This document shows, piece after piece, positions 14,802-22,514 of a stretch of DNA of 33,043 nucleotides (the stretch's first letter is position 1; each line of letters begins with the position of its first letter). The position numbers and the translations under genes are program-made. Under the pieces are notes generated by a model. It was not told where the DNA came from. It worked only from the letters and a program-made list of their open reading frames with translations, and made no database searches. This DNA is from CAYXWH01 sp964468755 (lineage in GTDB: Bacteria > Chloroflexota > Dehalococcoidia > Dehalococcoidales > RBG-16-60-22), in assembly GCA_964468755.1 (NCBI GenBank), contig CAYXWH010000012.1:1-33043 (forward strand). Reading direction: 5' to 3'.

Positions 14802-15074
14802 TCAGGACTTCACTATTACCAGCTCGAGGCCCTCAGCAGTATCCTCGACATCCAGGGTAATACCCTCGAGCTTATCACCTAGCTCCTTTTCCACTACCAG
14901 TACCGTCACCCCTTCATGTTCCACACAGTGGTCACTGGGGTTCTCAATGTCAACACCGAGACCAAGCTGGTCCGGGGATTTAGAAGTCAGTCTTAATCTT
15001 GCCTGCGGATGGTCCACACTGGCAGTCAGCAATCGCTTCAATTCCAACTTGGCACGATTAGTAACCGAAATCAT
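14802..15074 (-). CDS. HesB/IscA-like protein lacking the cluster cysteines
   Basis: 90 residues. The start SVTNRAKLELKRLLTASVDHPQARLRL, the central GLGVDIENPSDHCVEHEGVTVLV and the end GITLDVEDTAEGLELVI follow the A-type iron-sulfur carrier fold. The three conserved cysteines of IscA/HesB (one near the middle and a C-terminal CGC) are absent; the only Cys is in DHCVEHEG. It is therefore unlikely to carry Fe-S clusters in the usual way and may be a binding-protein derivative of the family. AAGGAGAG precedes the ATG. It is convergent with the 201-residue gene and followed on the same strand by nothing obvious. Confidence 0.75.
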   Translation of the reverse strand: MISVTNRAKLELKRLLTASVDHPQARLRLTSKSPDQLGLGVDIENPSDHCVEHEGVTVLVVEKELGDKLEGITLDVEDTAEGLELVIVKS

Positions 15075-15154
15075 TTAACGCTCTCCTTCCCTCCATCTAC
15101 TGCTCTCAATAAACTGTCAAAACCTCAGAAGAAGGGAAAACAATGCCACACGTT

Positions 15155-15370
15155 TTACCGCTGGCTCAGTTCCTCCAGGGTTTTATTCAGCTTGAGCGAG
15201 CCTTCTACTATGTCTGACACGTCATCCGGTACCAGGAATAGGGCTCCATTCTCCCGGCGGACCACAAACTTTTTTATTTCTCCGGTCCACGTATCCCGGG
15301 CGAGGTGGTCAACCGTTCCCAGTACTTTCCCATTCTGGTCAATAACTTCAGCCCCGAACGTCACTTCCAT
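15155..15370 (-). CDS. Small PRC-barrel-like protein
   Basis: 71 residues. FGAEVIDQNGKVLGTVDHLARD and EIKKFVVRRENGALFLVPDDV follow the beta-barrel pattern of PRC-barrel domains (conserved G-x-V-x-D-x-x-G-x-x-(L/I)-G). A short helical tail, LNKTLEELSQR, ends the protein. These domains bind other proteins or RNA and are found in RimM and photosynthetic reaction centres, and as stand-alone stress-type proteins in many anaerobes. The product is cytosolic, with no signal. The exact role is unknown. Confidence 0.75.
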   Translation of the reverse strand: MEVTFGAEVIDQNGKVLGTVDHLARDTWTGEIKKFVVRRENGALFLVPDDVSDIVEGSLKLNKTLEELSQR

Positions 15371-15408
15371 AGCCAGCTACCTGCCTGTTTAAAAGCCTAT
15401 TACAAGTT

Positions 15409-15558
15409 GAATGACCAGATATCAGCAAAAAAGAAAAGCTGGAATTCACCAGCTTTGCCGGAATTATAACATTGGCACCGGTAACTGTCAAGCCCCGTTA
15501 GAATCCATTCTAATGACCGGACACCGGGAAACTTGCCTCTGAATGACGTGTGGCTGCA
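15409..15558. repeat. 150-bp dispersed direct repeat, copy A
   Basis: Starts GAATGACCAGATATCAGC and ends GTGTGGCTGCA. It aligns without gaps to 29246-29395 in the same orientation, with 10 differences by my count (about 93% identity). It contains an 8-bp hairpin AAAGCTGG/CCAGCTTT and a second palindrome TTAGAAT-CC-ATTCTAA (15498-15513). Copies A and B lie at the two ends of the flavoprotein/TRAP/two-component block. No transposase or terminal inverted repeat is seen. Confidence 0.9.
15427..15456 (-). terminator. Intrinsic terminator for the leftward TRAP/flavoprotein array
   Basis: On the minus strand AAAGCTGG, loop TGAATT, CCAGCTTT is followed by TCTTTTTTG: an 8-bp stem with a good U tract. 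It sits about 240 bases after the stop of the orphan dctP gene, the last gene of the leftward array, and is part of repeat copy A. Confidence 0.7.
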
Positions 15559-15692
15559 TCGGTAACCCTTCCTCCTTTAGTACCACAAGCTTTAGTACCA
15601 CAAGACCCTGGTCACCAATGCTGCAGCTATCCGGCACACGTACTATCTTGGACGAATTTATAGCTCTTTCTCATACCAGCACGCTTCAGGCG

Positions 15693-16784
15693 TTAGTTAG
15701 AATATTTCTTCACCAATGCTTGGAGGTCTTGCAGTATGGCTCTTCCGGGTAAGCCGGCAGCCTCCTTTTCTGCCACCCATTCTTCAATCTGCGGAGTGAC
15801 AGCCTCTTTCCACTTTGCCTTTTCGTCCTCGGGCAGATAGCAAATAGGCGGATTGCCTATCTTCTGGTCATAGTCCACTATCTGTTGCAGGGCTTGCTCA
15901 TTCACTTCGTCCATAATCCTGCCGCATTCCCGTGATTTCCTGAAGCCACCGGCTTCTTCAAATGCGTGCTTGATATCCGCTGGAAGGCTGTTCCACACAT
16001 CACAGTTCATTATAAATACATTGGGATGAGTCGCAATGTCGATATTGCCGATGCGGTATTTGGTAACTTCGTAAGTCTTCCAGGTCACATAGCCGCCTTC
16101 CCATTCATTCCAACTGAGGTCTATCAGCCCTTTCTTCAGCGCAATGTACATTTCCGGCGGAGGCATGGAGGCTGTCGCCAGTCCCAGTAATGCAAATGTC
16201 TTGGCCTCTATCGGTGACGGGGAAGCTGTCTTCAGGCCTTTCAGGTCCTCAAGGGTTTTTACTTCTTTTGTGGAGAAAATATTAAAAAGACCGGTGGGAT
16301 TGACATAGAGTACCTTCACCTTGCGGTAATCGGAGTCCAGCAGGTATTTTGCCGTTATATCCCAGTATACGGCGCCAGCGACTTCAGATGATCCAAATTG
16401 CATGGGTAGTTCGATAACTTCAGTCAGGGGGAAGACACCGGGCAGAAAGCCAGTGCTGACCATGGCCATATCGGCCGTGCCGGTGAGCACCAGATCATAC
16501 TGGTCTGCTGCTGTGCCCAGAACTCCACCGGGATAACTGGTTATCCTGATCCTACCATTGGTAAGCTCCTCTACTTTTCTGGCAAAGGGCTCATGAAATC
16601 TCAACATTGGTACACTTTGCGGAGGTTGGTAATTGGAAAATTTCAATTTGATGATTTCCTCGGAAGCCGGGGCTGGAGATAGAGATGGAAATGGAGACGG
16701 AGCACGTGCTGGCTGGGCACATCCGGCAAGAAACAAGCCGCCCACCGAAATCATTGCCAGTGAAATTAGAACTATCTTTTTCAC
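15693..16784 (-). CDS. dctP: TRAP transporter solute-binding lipoprotein (orphan DctP)
   Basis: 363 residues, GTG start with AAGAAGGA upstream. A lipoprotein signal, ISVGGLFLAGC, places Cys21 or so as the lipidated residue; a Pro/Ala/Ser linker follows. The mature protein has DctP-family features: GGVLGTAADQYDLVLTGTADMAMVSTGFLPG and the R/N-rich helix around LEDLKGLKTASPSPIEAKTFALLG. It should bind an organic anion outside the membrane and deliver it to a DctQ/DctM pair. No dctQM follows; it is closely similar to the DctP at 21102 (shared NEWEG, YEVTKYR and NIDIATH stretches) and may use that permease. It is the last gene of the leftward array. Confidence 0.92.
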   Translation of the reverse strand: MKKIVLISLAMISVGGLFLAGCAQPARAPSPFPSLSPAPASEEIIKLKFSNYQPPQSVPMLRFHEPFARKVEELTNGRIRITSYPGGVLGTAADQYDLVLTGTADMAMVSTGFLPGVFPLTEVIELPMQFGSSEVAGAVYWDITAKYLLDSDYRKVKVLYVNPTGLFNIFSTKEVKTLEDLKGLKTASPSPIEAKTFALLGLATASMPPPEMYIALKKGLIDLSWNEWEGGYVTWKTYEVTKYRIGNIDIATHPNVFIMNCDVWNSLPADIKHAFEEAGGFRKSRECGRIMDEVNEQALQQIVDYDQKIGNPPICYLPEDEKAKWKEAVTPQIEEWVAEKEAAGLPGRAILQDLQALVKKYSN

Positions 16785-16976
16785 GGCTTATTCCTTCTTA
16801 AAAAAACCAGTGGGAACTTTATTAAGCTGGCTAATGCTCCATGCTAACTGGCTGCTACATCTTCTTCAACTGCATTCTTTCTATTATTAACCTTTGATGG
16901 ATGATAAAGGCTAATAGACTGAGTCATCTCTTACAAGTACTTCTCGAAACTTTTTTCATCTCATCTGCCAGAAAAA

Positions 16977-17177
16977 CTACCAGAATGAGGCGGGGTAGGT
17001 GATATCTATCGCCCGCTTGGGGCACTCCATCCAGCAGATACCACAGTGCCAGCATTCATCTTCATAAGCCACCACTGGCATATCTATCTGCTCATCCCAG
17101 GTAAAGACGTCCATGGGGCAAAGGTCGTAGCACTTTTTACAGCCTATGCACTTCTTATAGTCAATCTTGGCTGGCAT
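16977..17177 (-). CDS. AprB-like 2x[4Fe-4S] ferredoxin, cassette 1
   Basis: 66 residues with two complete motifs, CIGCKKCYDLCP (10-21) and CWHCGICWMECP (42-53), ending IDITYPASFW. An aromatic- and acid-rich linker (FTWDEQIDMPVVAYEDE) separates the clusters, as in the ferredoxin subunit of APS-reductase-like pairs. It starts 1-2 bases after the flavoprotein stop, so translation is coupled. It is the probable electron partner of the flavoprotein at 17179. Nearly the same protein is encoded in cassette 3 (24517). Confidence 0.93.
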   Translation of the reverse strand: MPAKIDYKKCIGCKKCYDLCPMDVFTWDEQIDMPVVAYEDECWHCGICWMECPKRAIDITYPASFW

Positions 17178-17178
17178 A

Positions 17179-18897
17179 TTACTTTCCCCCCTTCGTATAC
17201 TCCGGCTTTAGTTCCGGTGCCTTCCGTATCTCAAGTACCGGTTTGCCATCTTCCCGCCGTTGATAAATGCGCATATTCCCCAGTGACGGGTCAACCTCAG
17301 GGTAATCAAGCCGGATACTGCTGCTGCGTGTCTCCTTTCTTTCCAGGACGGCAGTAACATGCACCTCAGCTAAATCCAGTATATTACGGACTTCCAGGCA
17401 CCGCATGAGATAGTGGGGATTCTTTGCCATGAGCTGGGGCAGGAACACCCTCTGCAGTGAGCCCAGCCGCCGCAGCCCTTCCCGGAGCTTTCCTTCCGAT
17501 TTGAAAAAGCCTATATACCGCTCGCAGGCGTAGCGAACGGCGCTCTCCAGTTCCATCGGCTCGGTGCCATCTTTGATGTTCAGGGGCGCCAGCGCCGTTT
17601 GTTTCTGGCTCTCCACCTGGGTTTCATCGACTACAGGCTCACTGGCTTTACTTATGAAGCCCGGCAGGTCATCGGCAAGGAGCAGTGCCGACACGGTAGC
17701 CATACCACAATTATGAAAACCAGCGGCACAGTCGCCTACTGCGTAAAGACCGGGCAAGGTAGTCCTGAAGTATTCATCGGTATTGACACCGCTGGCCATA
17801 TGCATTGATGGTGATTGAATCGCCATCAGGTCATAGCGGTGTATTCTCGGGTTAAAGCCCCTCTCCTCGGCTATCTTGAAAGAGACAAGCCTCTCATCGG
17901 CGAAGGCTATCTCCATTCGCCGGTGGAAGTCATCGGGCAGGTGTTGCAGGCTGAAGTAGAGCGGGGTCCTGCCTTTTTGCTCCAGGTCTTCATACTGGGC
18001 TGGTCCGGGGAGATAGGGGGTCCTTTCTCCGTCCCAGGTGTACTGCTTGGCCGGGATGCCATCGCCACGGACGAAATTACCGAAGGAGATGGTTAAATCG
18101 TCACGCATTCTGAAGGTGTACCCGGACACCTCCATATGAGCCAGTTCCGCTCCAGCCCGGTAGGCGACAGCGTAGCCGTCCCCGGAAATAGTCGCCGGGC
18201 ACCAGTGGTAGCGGAACTTGTACTTCCAGAACAAAGGCGTTTCACCGTCATAGCAGCGGGTAAAGAGACCGGTAGCCAGAACCACGGCTTTTGCCTTGAT
18301 GACGATGAATTCGCCGGTACGGGTGTTTACCGCGGTAGCGCCGACTACTTTACCGCTGTTGGTGAGCAGGTCAACCACCATGGTCCGCTCCAGAATGTTA
18401 ACGCCGCTTTTCCTCGCCGCTTTTGCCAGCATCGGCTTGATATTCGTCCAGTGTACCCTGAGCACTCCCTTTGCCCCCTCCCAGGCTGCCGCCGAGGGCA
18501 TCCAGTAATATTCGCCATCGTGCCACTTCGACGTGATACCCAGCTTCTCCAGTTCTTCCAGAGTCCAGAAGCCGTACTTGTAGAGCCGGTAAAGGGAATT
18601 GGGGTCAGTGTATTGTCCTTCCCAGTTGAAGGCAGCCTGCCAGCCCTTCCATATACCGGCGAACTCGTCCGGCGGGATGTCAACGGGAGTGAAACTCCGG
18701 GTCCTGGGTGGGTAGTTCCCGTAATGGTCAATACCGGCCGCGGCACTACCGCTCCTGTCTGTCTTCGCCTTTTCGGCTAATACCACTTTCAAGCCATTCC
18801 GTGCCGCCTTGGCTGCCACGCAGCAGCCGGCAATACCTCCCCCCATCACCAGTACGTCAGCTTCGATAACCTTGCCCGCTATCTGTTCCAGAGCCAT
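17179..18897 (-). CDS. AprA/fumarate-reductase-like FAD flavoprotein, cassette 1
   Basis: 572 residues from the ATG at 18895-18897, which has AGGAGG upstream; a longer in-frame start at 18942 overlaps the preceding small gene. The Rossmann FAD motif VLVMGGGIAGCCVAAKAA (about 15-32) is followed by EKAKTDRSGSAAAGIDHYG, VNTRTGEFIVIKAKAVVLATG, SGDGYAVAYRAGAELAHME and the FAD C-terminal motif GLYAVGDCAAG. The spacing and NTRTG segment resemble AprA (adenylylsulfate reductase alpha) and the wider fumarate reductase family. No signal peptide, so cytosolic. The substrate is unknown: no sulfate adenylyltransferase is present, so APS reduction is not supported. A reductase or dehydrogenase acting on the TRAP-imported acid is inference. 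Confidence 0.88.
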   Translation of the reverse strand: MALEQIAGKVIEADVLVMGGGIAGCCVAAKAARNGLKVVLAEKAKTDRSGSAAAGIDHYGNYPPRTRSFTPVDIPPDEFAGIWKGWQAAFNWEGQYTDPNSLYRLYKYGFWTLEELEKLGITSKWHDGEYYWMPSAAAWEGAKGVLRVHWTNIKPMLAKAARKSGVNILERTMVVDLLTNSGKVVGATAVNTRTGEFIVIKAKAVVLATGLFTRCYDGETPLFWKYKFRYHWCPATISGDGYAVAYRAGAELAHMEVSGYTFRMRDDLTISFGNFVRGDGIPAKQYTWDGERTPYLPGPAQYEDLEQKGRTPLYFSLQHLPDDFHRRMEIAFADERLVSFKIAEERGFNPRIHRYDLMAIQSPSMHMASGVNTDEYFRTTLPGLYAVGDCAAGFHNCGMATVSALLLADDLPGFISKASEPVVDETQVESQKQTALAPLNIKDGTEPMELESAVRYACERYIGFFKSEGKLREGLRRLGSLQRVFLPQLMAKNPHYLMRCLEVRNILDLAEVHVTAVLERKETRSSSIRLDYPEVDPSLGNMRIYQRREDGKPVLEIRKAPELKPEYTKGGK

Positions 18898-18908
18898 TTC
18901 ATACCTCC

Positions 18909-19148
18909 TTATGTCATCTCCTTGCGTCCTCGTTCCGCCCACTCTGCGATTTCCTTCGCCCCTTCCTGCACCGCTGCTTCCTCAAATTTGGTATCCCGAT
19001 ATCTTATGTTTCTTGCATACTCAGGAATTACCTCTTCAGATGCCTCAATATAGCTGATATCCTTCTCCTCAGCCCGCCGCTTGATGAGCTTCCACAGGGG
19101 AAACTCGAACTTCTCTTCATAGTATTTGTCTGACATAGGCTCTGCCAT
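18909..19148 (-). CDS. Conserved 79-residue protein of the flavoprotein cassette, copy 1
   Basis: ATG at 19146-19148 with AAGGAG upstream; an earlier ATG at 19181 lacks support. It is clearly homologous to the proteins at 24211 and 26444: YEEKFEF, LWK-IK-RAEEKDISY, EV-PE and IRYRDT-FE are shared. It is charged and probably helical, with no Cys, membrane segment or signal. It precedes the flavoprotein start by 11 bases, its stop overlapping the next ribosome site. I do not recognise a family. A third subunit, assembly factor or flavinylation/maturation partner for the flavoprotein is possible but unproven. Confidence 0.8.
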   Translation of the reverse strand: MAEPMSDKYYEEKFEFPLWKLIKRRAEEKDISYIEASEEVIPEYARNIRYRDTKFEEAAVQEGAKEIAEWAERGRKEMT

Positions 19149-19277
19149 ATTCACTTCTCCTTGCTTAATTATCGTTATCAATAACTCAGGCTCACCCGAG
19201 TGTGCCTATCCATCTCAATTTAGTATCTGGGATATATGGTATTCAGGTTCACCTCAAGCGCAAATACCGGCATACCG

Positions 19278-20585
19278 TTATCCGGGCCTCATTAAATTGG
19301 GTAACAGCAGCGAAATTTGAGGGAAAGCAATCAGGATTGCCAGGCAGACCAGCATTGTTATCAGGAAGGGCAATGCTCCGCGGAAAATGGTATACACAGG
19401 TACGTCTCTGACATAGCCGGCAAGACCGAAGACGACGATTCCGACCGGCGGGCTGATGTGCCCCATCAGCACCGTGATTATGGTGAGCACCGCCAGCAAG
19501 ACCGGGTCGAATCCCAGACTCACCAGAACCGGGTGGAGAATTGGCACGGTAAGCATGAGCATCGCCATGATGTCCATAATGAAGCCAATCAGGATATAGA
19601 AGAACAAACAGATGATTAAAACGACGTGGGGCGATACTTCAACCGAGGCTATGGTTTCTGACAGGTACAGGGGTAATTCGGTGACCACCAGGAACCGGCT
19701 GTAAATCATGGTGCCGATGATAAGGATAAAGACCATCCCGTACAGTTTGGCTGATTCGCGGAGTGCGGAGATAAAACCCTGCCAGGTTAAACGCCGGTTG
19801 GCCAGACCGATAATAATAACACCAAGTACCCCGACTGCGCCCGCTTCGGTGGGAGTAAAGAAACCAGCATAAATGCCCCCCAGCACCAGCAGAATCAAGA
19901 TTATACTGGGGATAGTGTGCCTGGTCGAAACAAACCGCTCTTTCCAGCTGGCACCGGGTGATGGCTGGGCCAGGCTGGGTTTTAGCCGGCACATAATCCA
20001 TATCGTAAACATAAATAGGAAGGTAAGCAGTATCCCCGGCAATATACCGGAGATAAACAGAGTACCTATGGACTGCTCGGTGATAATAGCATAGAGCATG
20101 AAGCCCATACTGGGAGGAATGAGGAAGCCCAGATTACCGCCGGCAGCGAGGACGCCGAGTGACAGCACATCATCATATCCATGCTTCCTCATCTGCGGCA
20201 GCGCTACCGCCGCTACCGTAGTCGCCGTAGCCACGGCGCCGCCACAGATAGCAGCGAACATAGCGCAGGCACCGGTCGCCGCCATAGCCAGACCTCCGCG
20301 TACATGCCCTATCCACTTATGAATGGCTTCAAAGGCGCCATCACTAAGACCCGCTTTGGATGCGAGGAACCCCATGGAGACAAAGAGGGGTATAACACAG
20401 AAATTGTAAGAGGCTGCTGTCCGGAAGGCGTCCACGCCAAGAGTGGACAGCCCGGAATCCATGCCCCTCACAATACCCACCCCGATGAAACCGACCAGGG
20501 CTAACGATATACCAATGGGAGTGTTGAGGAAAATAAATACAAAGACAACGATAATGCCGATGAGTCCTATCACATGCAGGCTCAT
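19278..20585 (-). CDS. dctM: TRAP transporter large permease subunit DctM
   Basis: 435 residues with about 12 hydrophobic segments, typical DctM. Family stretches include FIFLNTPIGISLALVG, AAICGGAVATATTVAAVALPQM, GNLGFLIPPSMGFMLYA (the conserved N-x-G-x-L-I-P-P-S), GIYAGFFTPTEAGAVG and LMGHISPPVGIVVFGL. It forms the Na+-coupled transport channel with DctQ, fed by the binding lipoprotein. Its ATG overlaps the dctQ stop by 4 bases (ATGA), indicating coupling. A single dctQM pair for two binding proteins is present. Confidence 0.96.
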   Translation of the reverse strand: MSLHVIGLIGIIVVFVFIFLNTPIGISLALVGFIGVGIVRGMDSGLSTLGVDAFRTAASYNFCVIPLFVSMGFLASKAGLSDGAFEAIHKWIGHVRGGLAMAATGACAMFAAICGGAVATATTVAAVALPQMRKHGYDDVLSLGVLAAGGNLGFLIPPSMGFMLYAIITEQSIGTLFISGILPGILLTFLFMFTIWIMCRLKPSLAQPSPGASWKERFVSTRHTIPSIILILLVLGGIYAGFFTPTEAGAVGVLGVIIIGLANRRLTWQGFISALRESAKLYGMVFILIIGTMIYSRFLVVTELPLYLSETIASVEVSPHVVLIICLFFYILIGFIMDIMAMLMLTVPILHPVLVSLGFDPVLLAVLTIITVLMGHISPPVGIVVFGLAGYVRDVPVYTIFRGALPFLITMLVCLAILIAFPQISLLLPNLMRPG

Positions 20586-21091
20586 TTTTTGGCTGCCTCA
20601 ATCATAGAATTGATAAGACTGACCAGGATTATCAGGCTCGCTATTATGCTACCGAAGGCGACGACGTATAAAAATGGGTAGATAGGTATTCCCAGTATCC
20701 CGGTTTCCTTACCCATTTCCCAAATTCTTCCCGCCTGGACTATGCTGCGCCAGCCAATCAGAGCAAAGACCACGAGAGAGATAAAATCGGTTACCCTGTC
20801 GGTAATCGTCCGCGCCTTGGCGGAAAAACGAGATGTCAGCACGTCGACACTGATATGTCTCTGCACACTGGTAGTATAGACCAGGGCTAGAAAGACTGTG
20901 GTTACCAGCAAGAGTTCAATCAACTCGAAACTAAATGACAATGGGCTGTTGAAGATGCGCCTGGAGACAACGTCAACCACTATCAACAGCACCATTGCCA
21001 TTAGAAAAGCCAAACCCAGGTCACCGATCCTGTGGCTTAACAGCGTGATAAACTTGTTCACTAAATTGATATATTTATCTCGCACAAGCAC
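20582..21091 (-). CDS. dctQ: TRAP transporter small permease subunit DctQ
   Basis: 169 residues with four hydrophobic segments. DVVSRRIFNSPLSFSFELIELLLV (about 44-67) holds the conserved DctQ motif, and YTTSVQRHISVDVLTSR follows. DctQ joins DctM to form the membrane unit. It starts at GTG (21091), 10 bases after the dctP stop, with only a weak ribosome site, so coupling to dctP is likely. Confidence 0.93.
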   Translation of the reverse strand: MLVRDKYINLVNKFITLLSHRIGDLGLAFLMAMVLLIVVDVVSRRIFNSPLSFSFELIELLLVTTVFLALVYTTSVQRHISVDVLTSRFSAKARTITDRVTDFISLVVFALIGWRSIVQAGRIWEMGKETGILGIPIYPFLYVVAFGSIIASLIILVSLINSMIEAAKK

Positions 21092-21101
21092 ATGCTATGC
21101 C

Positions 21102-22223
21102 TTATTTGGAAAACTGCTCGGCGTACTTAGCCCTCAATGCGTGGAGGTCATCCAGCATTGATTTTGCCGGTGCACCGGCAGCTTGTTGATCTTTTATCCA
21201 ACCTTCAATTACCGGAGCGACCGCTTCCTTCCATCTTGCCCTTTCATCATCAGGCAGGTAGTAAATCGGGGGGTTGCCTACTTCTTGGTCATATTCAATT
21301 ATCTTCTGTTTAAACTCTTCATTCGCCTCATCCAAAATTCGGCCGCATTCCCGTGCCATGTTAAAGCCGCCGGCTTCTTCAAATGCCTGCTGGATGTCCG
21401 GGGACAGACTGTTCCAGACATCCCAGTTCATTATGATTATGTCTGTGTGGGTTGCCAGGTCGATATTGCCGGTACGGTACTTGGTGACTTCGTAAACCTT
21501 CCAGGCTGTGTATGCTCCTTCCCACTCATTCCAGGAAACTTCAATGAGTCCCCTTTCCAGGGCATTATAGTGTTCCGGAGGAGGCATCGCTGCGACACCC
21601 AATCCAAGTTGGCCGCATGTTTTCGCCTCCATTGGAGATGGAGCCGCCGTCTTAAATCCTTTCATATCCTCGAGAGTCTTTATTTCAACATTGGATAGGA
21701 TATTAAAAAGACCAGTGGTTTTTACGAACAACACCTTTGCCTTGCTGTATTCCGTATCTATCAGGTATTTCTTAGCCAGGTCCCAATACGTAGCACTGGC
21801 AACTTCAGCCGACTGAAACTGCATCGGTAGTTCCATTACCAGAGACGACGGGAAGACCCCGGGGTAAAAACCGGTGCTGATCAGGGCAATATCAGCCGTG
21901 CCCTCGAGTACCAGGTCATACTGGTCCTGTGGTGCACCTAGCGCCCCACCCGTATAAATAGTTGTTTTGACCTTGCCGTTGGTAAGCTCCTCTATTTCTT
22001 TGATAAAAGGTTCCTGCATTTTTAGGACTGGAACGCATTTTGGAGGCTGATAGGTGGACCATTTCAGTTCTATAGGTTTTTCTGGAGCTGAAGCTGGTTC
22101 TGGAGCTGGTGCTGGGGCAGGAGCCGGAGCTGGGACAGGAGCCGGTGCTGGCTGGGCACATCCGGCAAGAATCAAGCCACTCACCACTACTACCATCACT
22201 GCAACTAACAGTAATTTCCTCAC
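21102..22223 (-). CDS. dctP: TRAP transporter solute-binding lipoprotein DctP
   Basis: 373 residues from a GTG at 22221-22223, preceded by AGGAGAGGG; a 16-residue upstream extension is not supported. The lipoprotein signal VVVVSGLILAGC is followed by an unusual Pro-Ala linker, APAPVPAPAPAPAPAPEPAS, which would tether the domain away from the membrane. The DctP core has GGALGAPQDQYDLVLEGTADIALISTGFYPG and LEDMKGFKTAAPSPMEAKT. It is closely related to the orphan DctP at 15693. It is the first gene of dctPQM and has its own strong promoter. The ligand is unknown; such proteins usually bind organic acids through a conserved Arg. Confidence 0.93.
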   Translation of the reverse strand: MRKLLLVAVMVVVVSGLILAGCAQPAPAPVPAPAPAPAPAPEPASAPEKPIELKWSTYQPPKCVPVLKMQEPFIKEIEELTNGKVKTTIYTGGALGAPQDQYDLVLEGTADIALISTGFYPGVFPSSLVMELPMQFQSAEVASATYWDLAKKYLIDTEYSKAKVLFVKTTGLFNILSNVEIKTLEDMKGFKTAAPSPMEAKTCGQLGLGVAAMPPPEHYNALERGLIEVSWNEWEGAYTAWKVYEVTKYRTGNIDLATHTDIIIMNWDVWNSLSPDIQQAFEEAGGFNMARECGRILDEANEEFKQKIIEYDQEVGNPPIYYLPDDERARWKEAVAPVIEGWIKDQQAAGAPAKSMLDDLHALRAKYAEQFSK

Positions 22224-22278
22224 TTTCCCTCTCCTTTCCAGATAGTCACTGCTCAGTGGAATCAAAACCAACTAACCG

Positions 22279-22302
22279 TTACATATTCACCTCCAAATAT
22301 GT
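22279..22302 (-). promoter_or_regulatory. Hairpin with Shine-Dalgarno loop and ATG-TAA start-stop element
   Basis: On the minus strand ACATATT (rc of 22296-22302) pairs with AATATGT (22281-22287), putting the sequence TGGAGGTG in the loop. GGAGGTG is followed 3 bases later by ATG TAA (22279-22284), a minimal start-stop ORF. It lies in the dctP leader about 60 bases before the dctP GTG. A regulatory role is inference. Confidence 0.35.
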
Positions 22303-22334
22303 ATTTTGCTACCTTTGTTTTATTCGAGAATGAA

Positions 22335-22365
22335 TCATATTAATATGAATAATCCTGATTGTCAA
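22335..22365 (-). promoter_or_regulatory. Strong dctPQM promoter with palindrome over the -10
   Basis: On the minus strand TTGACA (22360-22365, consensus), a 17-bp spacer and TAATAT (22337-22342). The -10 lies within a perfect 14-bp palindrome, TCATATTAATATGA (22335-22348), a likely operator half-site pair. This suggests dctPQM and downstream cassette 1 can be transcribed independently of cassettes 2 and 3. Confidence 0.6.
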
Positions 22366-22404
22366 TAACTACAAGATTCATTGCCGGCCCGTCTGATGTT
22401 AGCC

Positions 22405-22512
22405 CTACCGGAACGATGCCGGATAGGTGATGTCTATCGCCCGCTTCACGGGACATAAATCATGGCACTTGCCACAGCCAATGTAGCGCTTGTAGTCTAT
22501 CTCCGCAGGCAT
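22405..22512 (-). pseudogene. Internally deleted cassette-2 ferredoxin (35 codons)
   Basis: ATG at 22510-22512, 2 bases after the flavoprotein stop, encodes MPAEIDYKRYIGCGKCHDLC then PVKRAIDITYPASFR. Compared with the full-length ferredoxins (66 residues at 16977 and 24517), the middle 31 residues are missing: the linker and the whole second cluster motif. The join lies where both motifs end in CP. The first cluster has also lost its first Cys (CIGC became YIGC), leaving three Cys. The frame stays open, so a short peptide could be made, but it cannot hold two normal clusters. Confidence 0.85.
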
Positions 22513-22514
22513 AA

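Larger units (their letters stand above)
15371..15692. other. Gene-free stretch after orphan dctP, holding repeat copy A
   Basis: No supported gene. It holds repeat copy A (15409-15558) with a leftward terminator, and a perfect tandem duplication of 15 bases, TTTAGTACCACAAG(C/A), at 15576-15605. Short frames that end within the repeat (for example ...SEASFPVSGH) have counterparts in copy B but look like passive reading frames. Confidence 0.6.
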
